Part shown: one piece after another, positions 9,829 through 19,353 of the stretch
Numbering within the stretch: the stretch's first letter is position 1
Layout: every line of letters begins with the position of its first letter
The notes under the pieces: model-generated
Databases searched by the model: none
What the model was told of the DNA's origin: nothing
The model's input: the letters and a program-made list of their open reading frames with translations, nothing else
Source: an uncultured bacterium
GTDB taxonomy: Bacteria > Cyanobacteriota > Vampirovibrionia > Gastranaerophilales > Gastranaerophilaceae
Length of the DNA: 64,000 nt
Direction of reading: 5' to 3'
Assembly: GCA_949300515.1 (NCBI GenBank)
Contig: CASGEP010000007.1
Coordinates: 17,179-81,178 of the forward strand
Program-made: the position numbers and the translations under genes

Positions 9829-10590
9829 ATGGTAGTAAAAAGACCCCAAAATGCAACCGAAAGGTTAATACTTGCACTTGACGTAGACACGCTTGAGGAG
9901 GCAAAAAACCTTGTAGTTCAGCTAAAAGACTACGTCGGATACTTCAAAGTCGGTCTGCAGCTTTACACCGCGTGCGGATATGACTCGGTTAAGATGATTC
10001 ATGATATGGGTGCAAAAGTGTTTTTTGATGCCAAGTTTCACGACATCCCGAACACCGTGGCACGTGCCAGCGCAAATCTTGTAAAAAATGACGTCGACTT
10101 TTTTGATTTGCACATAAAAGGCGGCTCAAAAATGCTCTCTACCACATGCAGACTCTGCAGGGAAGTTGCAAAAAAATACAACAAACCGACTCCCGTAATC
10201 TTAGGTGTTACGCTCTTATCCAGCTTCGGGCAAAAAACGCTCAATCAAGAGTTAAATGTTAATATGAACATTGACGAATATGTTTCAAGATTGGCTAAAG
10301 TGGCTCTTGAAGCCAAGCTCGACGGAGTTGTCGCCTCCGCCTCCGAAGTAGGTGCAATAAGGCGTGTCTGCGGGGATGAGTTTATAATAGTTTGTCCCGC
10401 AATCCGCCCGACATGGTCTGTTGTGGATGATCAGGTGCGCGTTGTTACACCGACGGATGCCATAGAAGCGGGCGTTGATTACATGGTCGTGGGCAGACCG
10501 GTAATTTCCGCCAAAGATAAAATTGAGGCGATAAGGCTTATTATAGATGAAATTGAAGAAGCAAAAGAAACAATAGGGGAAAGACTTTAG
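9829..10590 (+). CDS. pyrF: Orotidine 5'-phosphate decarboxylase
   Basis: Converts OMP to UMP, the last step of de novo pyrimidine synthesis. 253 residues, TIM-barrel. The catalytic motif DAKFHDIPNT is at about residues 66-75 and the C-terminal phosphate-binding GRPVISA near 225. Its family is the bacterial class I type. It is the first gene of a compact run pyrF-ald-proB-proA with 5 bp, -1 bp and 9 bp junctions, so probably one operon. Confidence 0.95.
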   Translation: MVVKRPQNATERLILALDVDTLEEAKNLVVQLKDYVGYFKVGLQLYTACGYDSVKMIHDMGAKVFFDAKFHDIPNTVARASANLVKNDVDFFDLHIKGGSKMLSTTCRLCREVAKKYNKPTPVILGVTLLSSFGQKTLNQELNVNMNIDEYVSRLAKVALEAKLDGVVASASEVGAIRRVCGDEFIIVCPAIRPTWSVVDDQVRVVTPTDAIEAGVDYMVVGRPVISAKDKIEAIRLIIDEIEEAKETIGERL

Positions 10591-10595
10591 AATAT

Positions 10596-11732
10596 ATGAA
10601 AACAAATTTTGGCATATTAAAGGAATTAAAAGAAGGCGAAACACGGGTTGCACTTACTCCCGATTCGGTCGGAATGCTTACACGCGAAGGACTATCTGTC
10701 GCGGTAGAGTCGGGTGCCGGTAATCTGAGCGGTTTTGACGATATACAATATGAAAAAGCCGGTGCAAAAATCATACAAAATGCAGAAGAAATTTGGGAAA
10801 AATCAAGCGTAATAGTAAAGGTTAAAGAACCCCAAAAGTCAGAGTTTAAATACTTTAGAGAAGATTTAGTCATATTTTCCTACCTTCACCTTGCGGTTGA
10901 AGAAGAGCTTGCAAAAGAGCTTTTAAGGAAAAAAGTCTGCGCAATAGCAGCCGAAGCGGTGGAAACCCAGTGGGGCGAGCTGCCGCTTTTAAGACCTATG
11001 AGCGAAGTTGCGGGCAGGGTCAGTATTCAGCTCGGTGCAAGGTTTTTAGAAAAACAAAACGGCGGCAGGGGTCTGCTCTTAGGCGGAGTCCCCGGTGTCG
11101 CGCCCGCAAAAGTCGTAATTTTGGGCGGCGGGGTTGCAGGCTCAAACGCAGCTCAGGCGGCTCTCGGTATGGGGGCGGATGTTTCCGTTCTGGATGTCAA
11201 TTCAAAAAGACTCTCAAATCTTGATATGTTTTTCGGCGGACAGATAAAAACTTATTACTCAAACTATTCAACCATTGCAAACCATGTTCAGGAAGCCGAT
11301 TTGCTGATAACTGCGGTGCTTATACCCTCTGCACGCGCGCCTAAACTTGTGAGCGCGGATATGATTAAGAGCATGAATAAAGGCTCCGTTGTTATAGATA
11401 TCGCGATAGATCAGGGCGGAAACGTCGAAACAATTGACAGAGTAACAACTCTGGACAAACCCGTTTTTGAAAAGTACGGAGTGCTGCACTGTGCCGTGCC
11501 AAATATACCTTCCTACGTTCCAAAAACGTCATCTTACGCCTATTCTTACGCTATTTTGCCGTTTTTACAAGACCTTGGCGAAAAGGGCACATTTGTGGCG
11601 CTGAAAGAAAATGAAGCGCTCTGTGCCGGCGTGTCGACATTCAGAGGAGCCGTTACAAACGAGGCTCTGGCGCAGTCGGTCGGCTGTGAACATACCGAAA
11701 TCTCACTTTTGATAGGTTTTAAGGTCAAATAA
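10596..11732 (+). CDS. ald: Alanine dehydrogenase
   Basis: NAD-dependent reversible oxidative deamination of L-alanine to pyruvate and ammonia. 378 residues, the usual length. Visible markers are the N-terminal MKTNFGILKELKEGETRVALTP, catalytic Lys in VKVKEP, catalytic His in SYLHLA near residue 95, and the dinucleotide loop GGGVAGSNAAQAALGMGA at about 175-195. The stop TAA overlaps the proB ATG by one base, so proB translation is coupled. Being inside a proline/pyrimidine operon suggests a role in nitrogen balance. Confidence 0.93.
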   Translation: MKTNFGILKELKEGETRVALTPDSVGMLTREGLSVAVESGAGNLSGFDDIQYEKAGAKIIQNAEEIWEKSSVIVKVKEPQKSEFKYFREDLVIFSYLHLAVEEELAKELLRKKVCAIAAEAVETQWGELPLLRPMSEVAGRVSIQLGARFLEKQNGGRGLLLGGVPGVAPAKVVILGGGVAGSNAAQAALGMGADVSVLDVNSKRLSNLDMFFGGQIKTYYSNYSTIANHVQEADLLITAVLIPSARAPKLVSADMIKSMNKGSVVIDIAIDQGGNVETIDRVTTLDKPVFEKYGVLHCAVPNIPSYVPKTSSYAYSYAILPFLQDLGEKGTFVALKENEALCAGVSTFRGAVTNEALAQSVGCEHTEISLLIGFKVK

Positions 11733-12847
11733 TGAACAGAATAAACGGCTCAAAGAGAATAGTCTTTAAATTCGGGACAAATATTTTAAGGAACGACGAC
11801 GGCGAAATATCCCTTACTCGCCTGTACTCTTTTATTGAGGACATCTCTACCCTGAAAAAGAGAGGCAAAGAAGTTTTAATTGTTACCTCGGGCGCTGTAG
11901 GGCTCGGGGCAAAAAAATTAAACGTGGACACAAGCGCAAGCACTGTTTTGAAGCAGGCTGCAGCCTCTGTCGGACAGCAGATTTTAATGTCTATATGGCA
12001 GGACGGATTTGAAAAATACGGTTTGTGCGTGGCTCAAATTATACTTACCGAAGAAGATTTTTCTAACAGAAAAAAATATTTAAGCCTGAGAAACACTCTC
12101 TCAAAGCTTTTAGAGCTGGGTATTGTTCCCATAATCAACCAGAATGACGCTGTTTCACCCTCGGAGCTTGAACATGCCTGCTTTTCCGATAACGATAAAC
12201 TGTCTGCAATAGTGGCTTCAAAGCTTGATGCAGACCTGCTTGTAATGGTATCGGACATCGACGGACTTTTTGACAAAAACCCCAAAGAATATCCCGATGC
12301 CAAAAAGATTGATGTAGTTGAAAAAGTCACATCTAAAATAGAAAAACTTGCCTCGGGCGCTTCTCTCGGGGGCAGGGGAGGAATGATAACAAAACTTCTG
12401 GCAGCAAAAGTCGTTACCTCGTCAGGACTTTATGCAATGATTGTTAACGGCAAAAAACCCCAGATAATAAAGAAAATCTTTGAAGAGGACAACATCGGCA
12501 CAATATTTTTGCCGACAAAAAATCTCTCGCATAAAAAGCGCTGGATTGCCTATGCCACAAACATTATGGGCGAACTAACGGTAAATGCGGGCGCCAAGTC
12601 TGCGCTTATCGACAAGCAAAAAAGCCTCCTTGCGGTAGGTATCACAAAAGTTGAGGGCGAATTCAGAGCCGGAGAAATTGTAAGCATTTTTGATGAAGAA
12701 GGCGCCGAGTTTGCCCGCGCTATGGTAAATTACAACTCTGATGACTGCAAAAAGATTATAGGCGCCCACAGTGATGAAATAGAGAGCATTCTGGGCTATA
12801 AAACAGACGACGACGTAATAACAAAAGACAATCTCGTATTGTTATAA
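11732..12847 (+). CDS. proB: Glutamate 5-kinase
   Basis: Phosphorylates glutamate to gamma-glutamyl phosphate, the first step of proline synthesis. 371 residues: amino-acid kinase domain (KFGTNIL at the N-terminus, TSGAVGLGAKKL, NQNDAVSPSE, GGRGGMITKL) and a C-terminal PUA domain from about residue 280. In known ProB enzymes the kinase is feedback-inhibited by proline. Overlaps ald by one base; proA follows after 9 bp. Confidence 0.96.
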   Translation: MNRINGSKRIVFKFGTNILRNDDGEISLTRLYSFIEDISTLKKRGKEVLIVTSGAVGLGAKKLNVDTSASTVLKQAAASVGQQILMSIWQDGFEKYGLCVAQIILTEEDFSNRKKYLSLRNTLSKLLELGIVPIINQNDAVSPSELEHACFSDNDKLSAIVASKLDADLLVMVSDIDGLFDKNPKEYPDAKKIDVVEKVTSKIEKLASGASLGGRGGMITKLLAAKVVTSSGLYAMIVNGKKPQIIKKIFEEDNIGTIFLPTKNLSHKKRWIAYATNIMGELTVNAGAKSALIDKQKSLLAVGITKVEGEFRAGEIVSIFDEEGAEFARAMVNYNSDDCKKIIGAHSDEIESILGYKTDDDVITKDNLVLL

Positions 12848-12856
12848 AGGGAAAAA

Positions 12857-14104
12857 ATGGACATAAAAGACATTGCAAAATCGGCAAAAGAAGCTTCGCT
12901 TGAACTTCTTGGCACAAGCGGGGACTTAAAAAATCTGGCTTTAAAAAATATGCTAAAAAGCATAGAAGAACACCAAAACGAGATTTTTGAAGCAAATAAA
13001 AAAGATTTACTGGAAGCCCAAACCCTTGTGGATAACGGCGAAATAAGCAAATCTACATATGCGCGTTTAAAACTTGACGAAAATAAAATGCGCGATATGT
13101 TAAAGGGCATTGAAGATGTCATTTCGCTGGATGACCCCGTTAATAAAGTTTTTTGGACAAAAGAACTTGATGAAGGCTTAATTTTAAAAAAAGTTTCATG
13201 CCCCATCGGCGTGATAGGGGTGATTTTTGAGGCGCGTCCGGATGTAATTTCCCAAATTGCCTCTCTTGCAATAAAATCGGGCAACGCGGTTATTCTGAAA
13301 GGCGGAAAAGAGTCTAATAATACAAATGCCGCCATTTTTAAAGCGATAAATGAAGCGCTTGAAAATACCGAAAATTTCCCGAAAAAAGCCGTAAATCTCG
13401 TATTTTCAAGAGAAGATATAAAAGGGCTTTTAGAGCTTGATGAGTACGTGGATTTGATTATTCCGCGCGGCTCAAATAAACTTGTAAAATACATTCAGGA
13501 AAACACGAAAATTCCCGTTCTGGGTCATGCTTCGGGCATTTGCCACATATTTGTGGATGAGAGTGCAAAGCCCGGGCTTGCGGCAAAAGTCTGTGTTGAT
13601 GCAAAAGTACAGTACCCGAGCGCCTGTAACGCCCTTGAAACAATACTTGTGCACAAAAACTACCCCGCAATCGACGAACTTAAAAAAGCTCTCTGCGATG
13701 CGGGAGTAAAAATCGTTGAAAACCCTGAAAACTTTTCACACGAATGGGGCGACAAAATTGTATCTTTTAAAATAGTTGAAAATACCGACGAGGCAATTAA
13801 ACACATAAACAAATACGGCTCGGGACATACGGATTCAATTTTGAGCGAAAACAGTGAAAATGTGAAAAAATTTATGGACTACGTCGACTCCGCAGGGGTA
13901 TATCACAACAGCTCAACCCGTTTTTCGGACGGTTTTCGATACGGTTTTGGCGCGGAAGTCGGCATTTCAACAAACAAAACCCACTCGCGCGGCCCTGTCG
14001 GTCTGGATGGTCTTACAATATACAAATACAAGCTTTTTGGCTCCTATCACACCGTTGAACCGTACGCAAAAGGTGAAAAAACTTTTAAGCATAAGTTTAT
14101 TTAA
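12857..14104 (+). CDS. proA: Gamma-glutamyl phosphate reductase
   Basis: NADPH-dependent reduction of gamma-glutamyl phosphate to glutamate semialdehyde, working directly after ProB. 415 residues, family length. The catalytic Cys lies in YPSACNALETILVH near residue 255. The conserved GFGAEVGISTNKTHSRGPVGLDGLT is near the C-terminus. AGGG SD 8 nt before the ATG. Last gene of the pyrF-ald-proB-proA run. No proC is in the window. Confidence 0.96.
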   Translation: MDIKDIAKSAKEASLELLGTSGDLKNLALKNMLKSIEEHQNEIFEANKKDLLEAQTLVDNGEISKSTYARLKLDENKMRDMLKGIEDVISLDDPVNKVFWTKELDEGLILKKVSCPIGVIGVIFEARPDVISQIASLAIKSGNAVILKGGKESNNTNAAIFKAINEALENTENFPKKAVNLVFSREDIKGLLELDEYVDLIIPRGSNKLVKYIQENTKIPVLGHASGICHIFVDESAKPGLAAKVCVDAKVQYPSACNALETILVHKNYPAIDELKKALCDAGVKIVENPENFSHEWGDKIVSFKIVENTDEAIKHINKYGSGHTDSILSENSENVKKFMDYVDSAGVYHNSSTRFSDGFRYGFGAEVGISTNKTHSRGPVGLDGLTIYKYKLFGSYHTVEPYAKGEKTFKHKFI

Positions 14105-14160
14105 TTTTTTTCTGTTATAATAAAATAATCTAAATAAAAAACAAAAAGACATTTTTTAAG

Positions 14161-15069
14161 ATGCAGGATATTATAGAAAAAATTAATAAACTCAAAAAAG
14201 AGAAAAAGGCAATAATTCTGGCGCATTGCTACCAGAATGTTGAGATTGACCTTGTCGCCGATTATGTCGGGGATTCTCTGGGTCTTTCAAAAATTGCCGC
14301 AAAGACAGATGCTGAAATTATTGTTTTTGCAGGTGTTTACTTTATGGCGGAAACGGCAAAAATTTTATCTCCGAATAAAAAAGTGCTTTTGCCAAACTTA
14401 AACTCCGGCTGCCAGATGGCAAATATGATTGATTTAGAGCGTATGAAGCAATTCAGGGCGCAACACCCCAATGTGCCCGTTGTCTGCTATGTTAACTCCA
14501 CGGCAGAAGTAAAAGCGCAGGCGGATGTTTGCTGCACAAGTTCAAACGCTGTTGATATCGTGCGCTCTCTGGGCGTTAAAAAGGTGCTCTTTGCGCCCGA
14601 CTGCTACCTTGGTTCTTGGGTTGCAAAAAAACTCCCCGAGGTCGAAGTAATCTCATACAACGGTTTTTGCCCCACTCATTTAAGGCTTATGCCCGATGAG
14701 ATTAAAAAAATGCGCATTTTATACCCCGATGCCGCCGTTTTGCTTCATCCCGAGTGCCATCAGGAAGCGGTAAAACTTGCGGACTTTGTAGGCTCAACAA
14801 CACAAATTATGCAGTATTGCGAGAGAAGCAAGAAAAAAACTTTCCTTATAGGAACGGAAAAAGGCGTAGTAGACAGACTTTCGCGTGATTTTCCCGAAAA
14901 AGAATTTATACTCATTTCAGACAGGTTAATTTGCCACAATATGAAATATAACACGCTTGAGGATATTTTATACGTGCTTGAAACCGGAAAAAACGAGGTT
15001 TTTGTGGAAGAATCCCTGAGAATACCCGCTTACAGAGCAATTGAGCGCATGGTCGAGTGCAAGGTATAA
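14161..15069 (+). CDS. nadA: Quinolinate synthase
   Basis: Condenses iminoaspartate with dihydroxyacetone phosphate to quinolinate for NAD synthesis. It uses an oxygen-sensitive 4Fe-4S cluster. 302 residues, the short form like that of Thermotoga. Three cluster cysteines can be assigned: Cys84 (NSGCQM), Cys170 (NGFCPTH) and Cys258 (RLICHN). HPECH near 196-200 is also conserved. nadB and nadC are not nearby. A hairpin terminator follows directly. Confidence 0.95.
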   Translation: MQDIIEKINKLKKEKKAIILAHCYQNVEIDLVADYVGDSLGLSKIAAKTDAEIIVFAGVYFMAETAKILSPNKKVLLPNLNSGCQMANMIDLERMKQFRAQHPNVPVVCYVNSTAEVKAQADVCCTSSNAVDIVRSLGVKKVLFAPDCYLGSWVAKKLPEVEVISYNGFCPTHLRLMPDEIKKMRILYPDAAVLLHPECHQEAVKLADFVGSTTQIMQYCERSKKKTFLIGTEKGVVDRLSRDFPEKEFILISDRLICHNMKYNTLEDILYVLETGKNEVFVEESLRIPAYRAIERMVECKV

Positions 15070-15073
15070 AAAA

Positions 15074-15098
15074 ATCCCGCAGATGCGGGATAGTCTTT
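15074..15098 (+). terminator. Terminator after nadA
   Basis: ATCCCGCA/TGCGGGAT hairpin 4 nt after the nadA stop, flanked by an A-run on the left and TCTTTT on the right. Confidence 0.7.
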
Positions 15099-15140
15099 TA
15101 GGTTGTTATTGCTTTTCGTATTTGAATGAGGAAGTTATTC

Positions 15141-15890
15141 TTAGTCAAAAACAAGTTTGCCGATAGAGAACAGACCGCCGATTACCGCGCCGCCTAATGC
15201 GCCTACAGTTGAGGTAAGAGGAGCCAAAGGACCTCCGCAAAGCCCCAGTGCAGCACCTGCCGCAGCGCCTGAGCCTATGCCGGATGCAAGCGTACCTATA
15301 GCTTTAAGGGCTGTAGAGCTTGCGGGTTTGTTTACGCCCGTGACTTCCGAAATCATATCTTCTTTGGAGTTGCCCTGAGCAAGCAAAGTACCTATTATCG
15401 GAATGCCGGCTTTTAATCCCTGTACAAAGGAGCCCGAGGCATTTGTATCAATGTCATCTACCAGATTTGTTCCTATTGTTTGAGAGTACAACCTTTGTGC
15501 CAGAGCTTTTATTTGGCTTTCGCTGTAGCCTTCGTACTGCTGGGCTTCAGACATCGATTTTACAAGTTTGTCATACTCGTCAATCGCATCATCCGTTCTT
15601 CCCTGTGACAAAAGGGTTGAAATGTTTGCGCATAACTGCGACCAGTCGAGAGTTTGAACACTTTGTTTATTTGAATAAGACTGTTGGAGTGTTGATAAAT
15701 CATAATTATTTTGCAAATACTCTTCGGCAACGGTAGGATCCATACCGTAATAATAGCCATAAAAACCGTTGTAAGAGTTAAACAGCGGTACGGAATAATT
15801 TGTACCCAATCCGCCGTAAGAGCCTGCAATGCCGTTTAGTGCAGAATAATCAGTATACGCGGATGTACCTGTAAAACTAACTGAACTCAT
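15141..15890 (-). CDS. Protein with C-terminal glycine-zipper membrane segment, unknown function
   Basis: 249 residues without a signal peptide. The N-terminal third is rich in Ser, Tyr, Gly and Asn (many Tyr-Gly pairs near 20-55), the middle is helical and polar, and residues about 195-245 form a Gly/Ala-rich hydrophobic stretch with repeated small residues every four positions (GIGSGAAAGAALG, GALGGAVIGG). Such zippers insert into or cross membranes. A similar Ser/Thr/Tyr-rich start is seen in the unrelated small protein at 31184. No family recognised; export by a non-Sec route is possible but unproven. Confidence 0.55.
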   Translation of the reverse strand: MSSVSFTGTSAYTDYSALNGIAGSYGGLGTNYSVPLFNSYNGFYGYYYGMDPTVAEEYLQNNYDLSTLQQSYSNKQSVQTLDWSQLCANISTLLSQGRTDDAIDEYDKLVKSMSEAQQYEGYSESQIKALAQRLYSQTIGTNLVDDIDTNASGSFVQGLKAGIPIIGTLLAQGNSKEDMISEVTGVNKPASSTALKAIGTLASGIGSGAAAGAALGLCGGPLAPLTSTVGALGGAVIGGLFSIGKLVFD

Positions 15891-16111
15891 CTTGTAAACT
15901 TCCTTCCAATAAATTATTTAAACTAACCTACACTTTAATAAAAAATTTTTATTTGCAAAAATTGCCCGGCTTTTAAGTTTTATTTAATATTTCTTAACAT
16001 ATTTTTAAAAAATCTGTTAAATGGATGTGTTGCATTGCCATTTGTTGTTATATAATTGTATTATCGGCGAAAAACGTATAGAATATATTTGTATTGCTTT
16101 ATGGAGGTATT

Positions 16112-17215
16112 TTGATTTCTGAATTTAATTTTGAGGACTTTTTATTAAAAGCGCACAAGGCAAACGTTTCAGATATACACTTTAGAGAAGGCAAACCCCC
16201 TTCATTGAGGGTTGACGGCAAAATCCTGAAAACGGCAATTGCGCCTTTAAGTGAAAATGATTTTGAGAAAATATTAACCAAAATAACAAAAAGGGACATT
16301 TTGGAAAGTATCAGAATGTCCAATAATATTGACTTTACATATGAAATACCAAACCTTTCAAGATATCGTGTAAACTATTGCAAAGATCTCGGAATGCCTA
16401 AGCTGACTCTAAGGGTTATACCCTATGATATCCCTACTATCGAGGAGCTGCATTTGCCCCTGTTTTTAAAGGAACTTACAAAGTATAACAACGGGATTGT
16501 TCTTGTAACGGGTCCTACGGGTTCGGGTAAATCAACAACTCTTGCCTCCATGGTGGATTTAATAAACAAAGAACAACAAAAACACATAATAACAATTGAA
16601 GATCCTGTTGAATTTTTATATACGGACAAAAACTCACTAATAACACAAAGGGGTTTGGGCACAGATACGGAAACTTTTGCTTCAGGTATAAAATATGCGC
16701 TCAGGCAAGACCCTGATGTTATTCTTGTAGGTGAGATAAGAGACAGAGAAACTCTTGAGGCGGCAATTGAAGCATCTGAAACAGGTCATCTTGTTTTATC
16801 TACCATGCACACAAACTCTTGTATACAAACACTAAACCGTATTTTAGGATTTTTTGAGGACAAATCATCCTCCCTTATTGTTCAAAGGGTAATAAATACC
16901 CTGCGTGCAACGATTTCTCAAAAACTTTTACCAAAAAGCGAGGGCGGGCTTGCTGCCGCAGTTGAGATTTTAAGTGTTACTCCGGCTATTTCGGATTATC
17001 TTTTAAAAGGTAACTTTGATGACGTTTATCTTTTAATGCAAAAGAGCAAATCTCACAATCTTGTGACAATGAATGCTTCAATTTATGCACTTTTAAAACA
17101 GGCTCAAATAAGCAAAGAAACAGCCCTTAAATACAGCGACAGCAGAACGGAGCTTGAACAGATGATAAGGGGAATTTATCACGGGGCAAAGAATATGAAC
17201 GACAGTCTAATTTAG
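16112..17215 (+). CDS. pilT: Type IV pilus retraction ATPase PilT
   Basis: Hexameric cytoplasmic ATPase that depolymerises type IV pili, driving twitching motility. Motifs are all present: SDIHFREGKPP near the start, Walker A GPTGSGKSTT, Walker B ILVGEIRDRET, and the His box STMHTNS. I place the start at TTG 16112, giving 367 residues, because GGAGGT at 16103-16108 lies inside the longer frame that would begin at TTG 16094; that upstream TTG has no ribosome binding site. Other pilus genes are not in the window. The next gene follows after 15 nt. Confidence 0.92.
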   Translation: MISEFNFEDFLLKAHKANVSDIHFREGKPPSLRVDGKILKTAIAPLSENDFEKILTKITKRDILESIRMSNNIDFTYEIPNLSRYRVNYCKDLGMPKLTLRVIPYDIPTIEELHLPLFLKELTKYNNGIVLVTGPTGSGKSTTLASMVDLINKEQQKHIITIEDPVEFLYTDKNSLITQRGLGTDTETFASGIKYALRQDPDVILVGEIRDRETLEAAIEASETGHLVLSTMHTNSCIQTLNRILGFFEDKSSSLIVQRVINTLRATISQKLLPKSEGGLAAAVEILSVTPAISDYLLKGNFDDVYLLMQKSKSHNLVTMNASIYALLKQAQISKETALKYSDSRTELEQMIRGIYHGAKNMNDSLI

Positions 17216-17230
17216 TTTTAAGGAGATAAG

Positions 17231-18490
17231 ATGGCGCCATTTCCGGAATCAGAGTCCATGACAATAAAACGTCTTGAAGTTGCTTTAAGAAAAAAAGACA
17301 TGCATCTTCTAAAAGACGGGGCGTATAAACTGCATGAAAAATTCCACACGGGTCACAGATTTGAGTTTACCCCGGAACTCGAGCAGATATTAAACTACGT
17401 AAAAGATAACGATATTCCGGATGAAATAAAAGAAATTCTCTGCCCTACAATAGAGGAAATTTTATCCCAAGACTCTTACGGAAATTCCCCTGACAGCCGG
17501 CTGCAAACCCCGCAAAATCCTTCGAACACCCCGGGCGAAATAACCCTTAGAGAGGAGGATATTAAACTGCAGGGACAGGCTTATGAGGATTATTTAGCCT
17601 CAAGGGGGCAAAACACCTCCCATCAAAAGGAAGCAGACAAGCAGCCCCGAAAAGAAACAATAACACTAAGGCAAGAGGCGCGGCAGGGAGATGTTCTGGT
17701 TTTTTATGACGACAATTCCCGCGACATCAGCCACAACGAGATAAAAAACTACAGAAATAAGCTGAATAACCTATTTTCCATGCAAAACCACGACGGCGAT
17801 TATAACCTTTTAAGGGATATTGCCACTCTTAACAATATTGTAGACACTAAAGTTTTTGACATAGATAAAGTTATTGCCATGTTAAAAACTTCAAAAAGCA
17901 ATGTTTCATTTGTCACAACTTCGCAAAGTCAGGAACTTACAAAGATTTTGTGCAATATGGGTATAGATTTCAGCATTCCCTATGTAAAAAATTCGGCGGA
18001 TGAAAATACCAAGTTTAATTTCATTCCCATGCTCGGTCTGTCTAATATTTACGTGTGTTCGCACTGCAATATGAGAAGTTTAAAAACAGATTTTGCAACA
18101 AAAACTCTCTCGGTTCAATGCCCGAACTGCGACAACGCTGCTTTTCCCGACCTTTATGCAATTAATTCCTACAATCCTGATTGCAACCCGATTTTCTGGC
18201 ACAGGGCAATGAAAGCGTTTATAAAATCAAAAATTTGGATAATTATTAACCCGCCTTTGGATGAAAACAAAGAAATAATATTTGATTTTATAAAAACGGC
18301 GGGCGAGTGCAGCGAACCTGCAAAAATTTATATTTTCACAAAAGAAAACGACAAAAAGGAATTTTACACAAATCTGTTTTCAAAAATACTTCCCAAAGAG
18401 CAGATATATGCAGATTTTTCAAGTGTGGAAGAACTTTGTGCAAACTATATAAAAGAACAAATCACAAATAAAATTAATGAAAAGTATTAA
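17231..18490 (+). CDS. Zinc-ribbon protein with possible Sir2-like layout, unknown function
   Basis: 419 residues, soluble. The N-terminal 80 residues are helical, residues about 85-150 polar and likely disordered, and the C-terminal 260 residues form a globular domain. It holds a four-cysteine zinc motif (CSHC ... CPNC, about residues 277-302) followed by a hydrophobic strand IWIIINPPLDE. The order helix, strand with VTTSQSQ, four Cys, strand resembles sirtuins, but the NAD-binding GAGIS motif and the catalytic His are not evident, so this is only a resemblance. It is followed by recO with a 14-bp overlap and preceded by pilT. Confidence 0.5.
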   Translation: MAPFPESESMTIKRLEVALRKKDMHLLKDGAYKLHEKFHTGHRFEFTPELEQILNYVKDNDIPDEIKEILCPTIEEILSQDSYGNSPDSRLQTPQNPSNTPGEITLREEDIKLQGQAYEDYLASRGQNTSHQKEADKQPRKETITLRQEARQGDVLVFYDDNSRDISHNEIKNYRNKLNNLFSMQNHDGDYNLLRDIATLNNIVDTKVFDIDKVIAMLKTSKSNVSFVTTSQSQELTKILCNMGIDFSIPYVKNSADENTKFNFIPMLGLSNIYVCSHCNMRSLKTDFATKTLSVQCPNCDNAAFPDLYAINSYNPDCNPIFWHRAMKAFIKSKIWIIINPPLDENKEIIFDFIKTAGECSEPAKIYIFTKENDKKEFYTNLFSKILPKEQIYADFSSVEELCANYIKEQITNKINEKY

Positions 18491-19256
18491 AGAGAGTTTT
18501 ACAACAGAGGCAATAAACATAAAAACATACCCTCTTAGCGACTATGACAACATAGTCGTTATGTTCTCACGCCAATACGGACTTATAAAAGGCATCGCAA
18601 AAGGGGTAAAGCGCCCCAAATCCAAACTTGGAGCAAGAATGCAAATGCTTGTGGCAAATAAAATCATGCTAAAAAACGGGAAGAATTTTGACACAATTTG
18701 CGAGGCTCAAGCGCTTAATACATTTAATAAATTACGCTCCAACCTTGATAAACTTACCTATTCAATGTATTTAACCGAGGTCATAAGTGCTATTTGCACG
18801 GACTGTGACGAGGACAGCGAAAACAACGAAAAAATTTACGAACTTTTCTACTGTGCGCTCGACGGAATTTCAAACTCGGACAATATAGTCGAAATACTGC
18901 TCCATGTAATCAGATTTCAGCTTAAATTTATGGCGCAGACGGGTTATGGCATAGAGCTTAAAAAATGTCTGAAATGCGGCTGCAACATAGAAGACAGCGC
19001 ATATTTTTCAACGGCTTCGGGCGGAGTTGTCTGCAGGGAGTGCAGATACGCCTCAAATGTCTATATCGGAATACACAAAAAGATAAGAGAGTTTCTGATT
19101 GCGCAGCAAGACTGTAAAAACAACGAAAAAACAAGCTACGACGACCTTGTCGATGAAAATTTCTGCCTGAAATGTTTTCTGTTTTTAAAAAAATACACTG
19201 ACTCCCACTCACAAAGACCCTCAAGGTCTATAAAAATATTAAAAGAAATAACTTAA
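18477..19256 (+). CDS. recO: DNA repair protein RecO
   Basis: Loads RecA on SSB-coated single strands in the RecFOR pathway. 259 residues: N-terminal OB fold (residues 1-80, with YDNIVVMFSRQYGLIKGIAKGVKRPKSK), helical middle, and a zinc-binding motif CLKCGCN ... CREC at about 162-185. The ATG lies inside the previous gene (14-bp overlap), implying coupled translation. Confidence 0.92.
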   Translation: MKSIKESFTTEAINIKTYPLSDYDNIVVMFSRQYGLIKGIAKGVKRPKSKLGARMQMLVANKIMLKNGKNFDTICEAQALNTFNKLRSNLDKLTYSMYLTEVISAICTDCDEDSENNEKIYELFYCALDGISNSDNIVEILLHVIRFQLKFMAQTGYGIELKKCLKCGCNIEDSAYFSTASGGVVCRECRYASNVYIGIHKKIREFLIAQQDCKNNEKTSYDDLVDENFCLKCFLFLKKYTDSHSQRPSRSIKILKEIT

Positions 19257-19299
19257 ACTCCCAAAAAGCCCTCTGTTTTGCGTATATCAAGACATATAC

Positions 19300-19327
19300 T
19301 TGAAAAATCTCCATTTTAGGGTATAAT
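19300..19327 (+). promoter_or_regulatory. Promoter of the CorC-type transporter gene
   Basis: TTGAAA at 19300-19305, 16-bp spacer, TATAAT at 19322-19327, followed by a 26-nt gap containing AGGGAG before ATG 19354. Confidence 0.6.
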
Positions 19328-19353
19328 ATTAACTGTCACTTTAGGGAGATAAA

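Noticed and set aside
10970..11224. 84-residue frame inside alanine dehydrogenase
   Set aside because: Arg/Ser-rich shadow frame of the ald gene.
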